A stretch of DNA of 64,000 nucleotides. Origin: Thermoanaerobaculia bacterium. GTDB lineage: Bacteria; Acidobacteriota; Thermoanaerobaculia; Multivoradales; Multivoraceae. The notes under the pieces are model-generated. The model did not search any database, was not told the origin of the DNA, and saw only the letters and a list, made by a program, of their open reading frames with translations. Each line of letters starts with the position of its first letter. Within the stretch, counting starts at the first letter, position 1. The stretch is taken from positions 62,001 through 126,000 of the forward strand of contig JAJDUI010000014.1 of NCBI GenBank assembly GCA_022826745.1, written 5' to 3'. Position numbers and translations under genes: made by a program. Shown here piece by piece: positions 63,184 through 64,000 of this stretch.

Positions 63184-64000
63184 CTACTCGCCGCCGCCCG
63201 CCGCCGCGATCGCGTCAGCCTCCAGCAGCCGCGCGCCCCGCATCACGTTGCCCAGCGCGTAGTTGCCCTCGTGGCAGGCGTACTCGAAGACCTTGTTGGG
63301 CGTCGACCGCCACACGTACTCGCCGCTCCAGGCCGTCTCCCAGACGTTCGGGTCTTCGACCGTGAAGCCGTAGAGCAGATCGCCGTCCGGCAGGCGCTGG
63401 AAGCGCTCCACGACATGCAGGTCCTTCGTCGCCGAACCGAGACCCGGTTCTTCGCCGAAGTTCGTCGTGTCGACGACCAGGGTGTCGCCGTCCCACCAGC
63501 CGATCGAGTCGCCCATCCACCGCCGTTCCTGGGCCGGAGCGTGCTCGCCGCCGATCCGCACGACGCGGGCGTCGTGGACCATCTCGATCAGGATCATCAC
63601 GTGGTTCCCGGTCTGCACGATCCGCTTGTGGTTGTTGTAGAGCGCCGGGAGCATCGGCGGGCCGCCGGTAGAACTGAAGCCCATCAGGCAACGCTCCGGC
63701 AGAGGCCGCTGCTCCATGTTGTCGTAGGGGCCGGAGCGATCCTCGTTCTCCTCCAGCCACCAGGCGGTTCCCGTGTTCTTGTGGCCGAACGCGGCAAACT
63801 GAGCCGCCGCGCGGGCCATCCCGGCAGGCGTCATCTCCGGGTACTGGCCGTTCGGCGGATCCGTGATGATCGAGGTCCGCCACTTGCCGTCGATCCGGAC
63901 CACGTTGTCGCCCGGATCCATGTAGAAGGCGTTGTAACCGCCGCTGCCGCCGGAGGCGACCTCGAGGCCCGGATCGAAGATCGGCGCCCCGCCCACCGGC
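63184..64000 (-). CDS. secreted protein, expanded unnamed family (member 4, truncated by window edge)
   Basis: The 5' end lies beyond base 64000, so only about 270 C-terminal residues are visible. It is close to members 1 and 2: GGYNAFYMDPG, WRTSIITDPPNGQYPE, HKNTGTAWW, PERCLMGFSSTGGPPMLP, HVMILIEMVHDARVVRI, WWDGDTLVVDTTNF and YEYACHEGNYALGNVMRGAR. Both conserved Cys are present. It lies 25 nt upstream of the sulfatase on the same strand and may be co-transcribed with it. Function unknown. Confidence 0.8.
   Translation of the reverse strand, partial: PVGGAPIFDPGLEVASGGSGGYNAFYMDPGDNVVRIDGKWRTSIITDPPNGQYPEMTPAGMARAAAQFAAFGHKNTGTAWWLEENEDRSGPYDNMEQRPLPERCLMGFSSTGGPPMLPALYNNHKRIVQTGNHVMILIEMVHDARVVRIGGEHAPAQERRWMGDSIGWWDGDTLVVDTTNFGEEPGLGSATKDLHVVERFQRLPDGDLLYGFTVEDPNVWETAWSGEYVWRSTPNKVFEYACHEGNYALGNVMRGARLLEADAIAAAGGGE

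Noticed and set aside
1..64000. rRNA or tRNA genes
   Set aside because: No tRNA-like cloverleaf or rRNA conserved segments noticed in the intergenic regions, which are mostly short; a tool search could still find a small RNA.

Overview
The window is a GC-rich (roughly two-thirds G+C by eye), densely coded bacterial chromosome segment. Two TonB-dependent receptors, a TolC-type lipoprotein, an LpxL-like lipid A acyltransferase and several secreted hydrolases point to a Gram-negative with an outer membrane. The combination of RecBCD, PQQ-dependent dehydrogenase, sulfatase, CocE hydrolase, DUF2911/DUF6265 proteins and an expanded family of unnamed secreted proteins resembles uncultured Acidobacteriota (for example Thermoanaerobaculia-like, often marine or host-associated). 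That placement is inference: no rRNA or tRNA gene is present to anchor it.

Layout. 1-349: non-coding, with a 181-bp palindromic element. 350-2450: BtuB-like receptor (-) preceded by a cobalamin riboswitch. 2547-11220: translationally coupled recC-recB-recD (+). 11344-16918 (-): four-gene membrane operon with an integral-membrane protein, a MotA/TolQ/ExbB-like protein, a DUF2149 protein and a membrane-anchored CobN-like chelatase. This arrangement resembles Bacteroidota hmuSTUV. 17002-18411 (-): cytochrome c / copper-monooxygenase-like protein. 18514-20702 (-): kynureninase and squalene/phytoene synthase. 20807-25964 (+): TolC lipoprotein, two tandem RND adaptors and an MpaB-like oxygenase, facing a convergent RND pump. 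25983-34270 (-): probable operon with a TonB receptor carrying an Asp/His loop, a START-like protein, HupE/UreJ, a membrane-anchor protein, GST and the RND permease. 34294-37439 (-): FabG, ketosynthase, acyl carrier protein and LpxL-like acyltransferase. 37476-37656: second 181-bp palindromic element, in a divergent promoter region.

37719-41979 (+): heterotetrameric sarcosine-oxidase-type operon with a compact alpha subunit apparently fused to gamma, followed by beta and delta. 42040-55348: secreted and metabolic genes (three members of the unnamed secreted family, DUF6265, DUF2911, GFA enzyme, PQQ dehydrogenase with cytochrome c, ZIP transporter, GST, DUF1295, serine hydrolase, SSS symporter). 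55463-64000: small basic protein, AbgT transporter, Tat-exported PhoD phosphatase, metzincin protease, CocE hydrolase, sulfatase and a fourth, truncated member of the secreted family.

Taken together the genes suggest an aerobic heterotroph that takes up chelated metals or tetrapyrroles (B12, probably Ni/Co, perhaps haem), degrades methylated amines such as sarcosine, and exports many hydrolases. The observations most worth following are the pair of equal-length palindromic elements whose arms differ yet stay perfectly complementary, the CobN/ExbB/DUF2149 membrane operon, and the four-copy secreted family.
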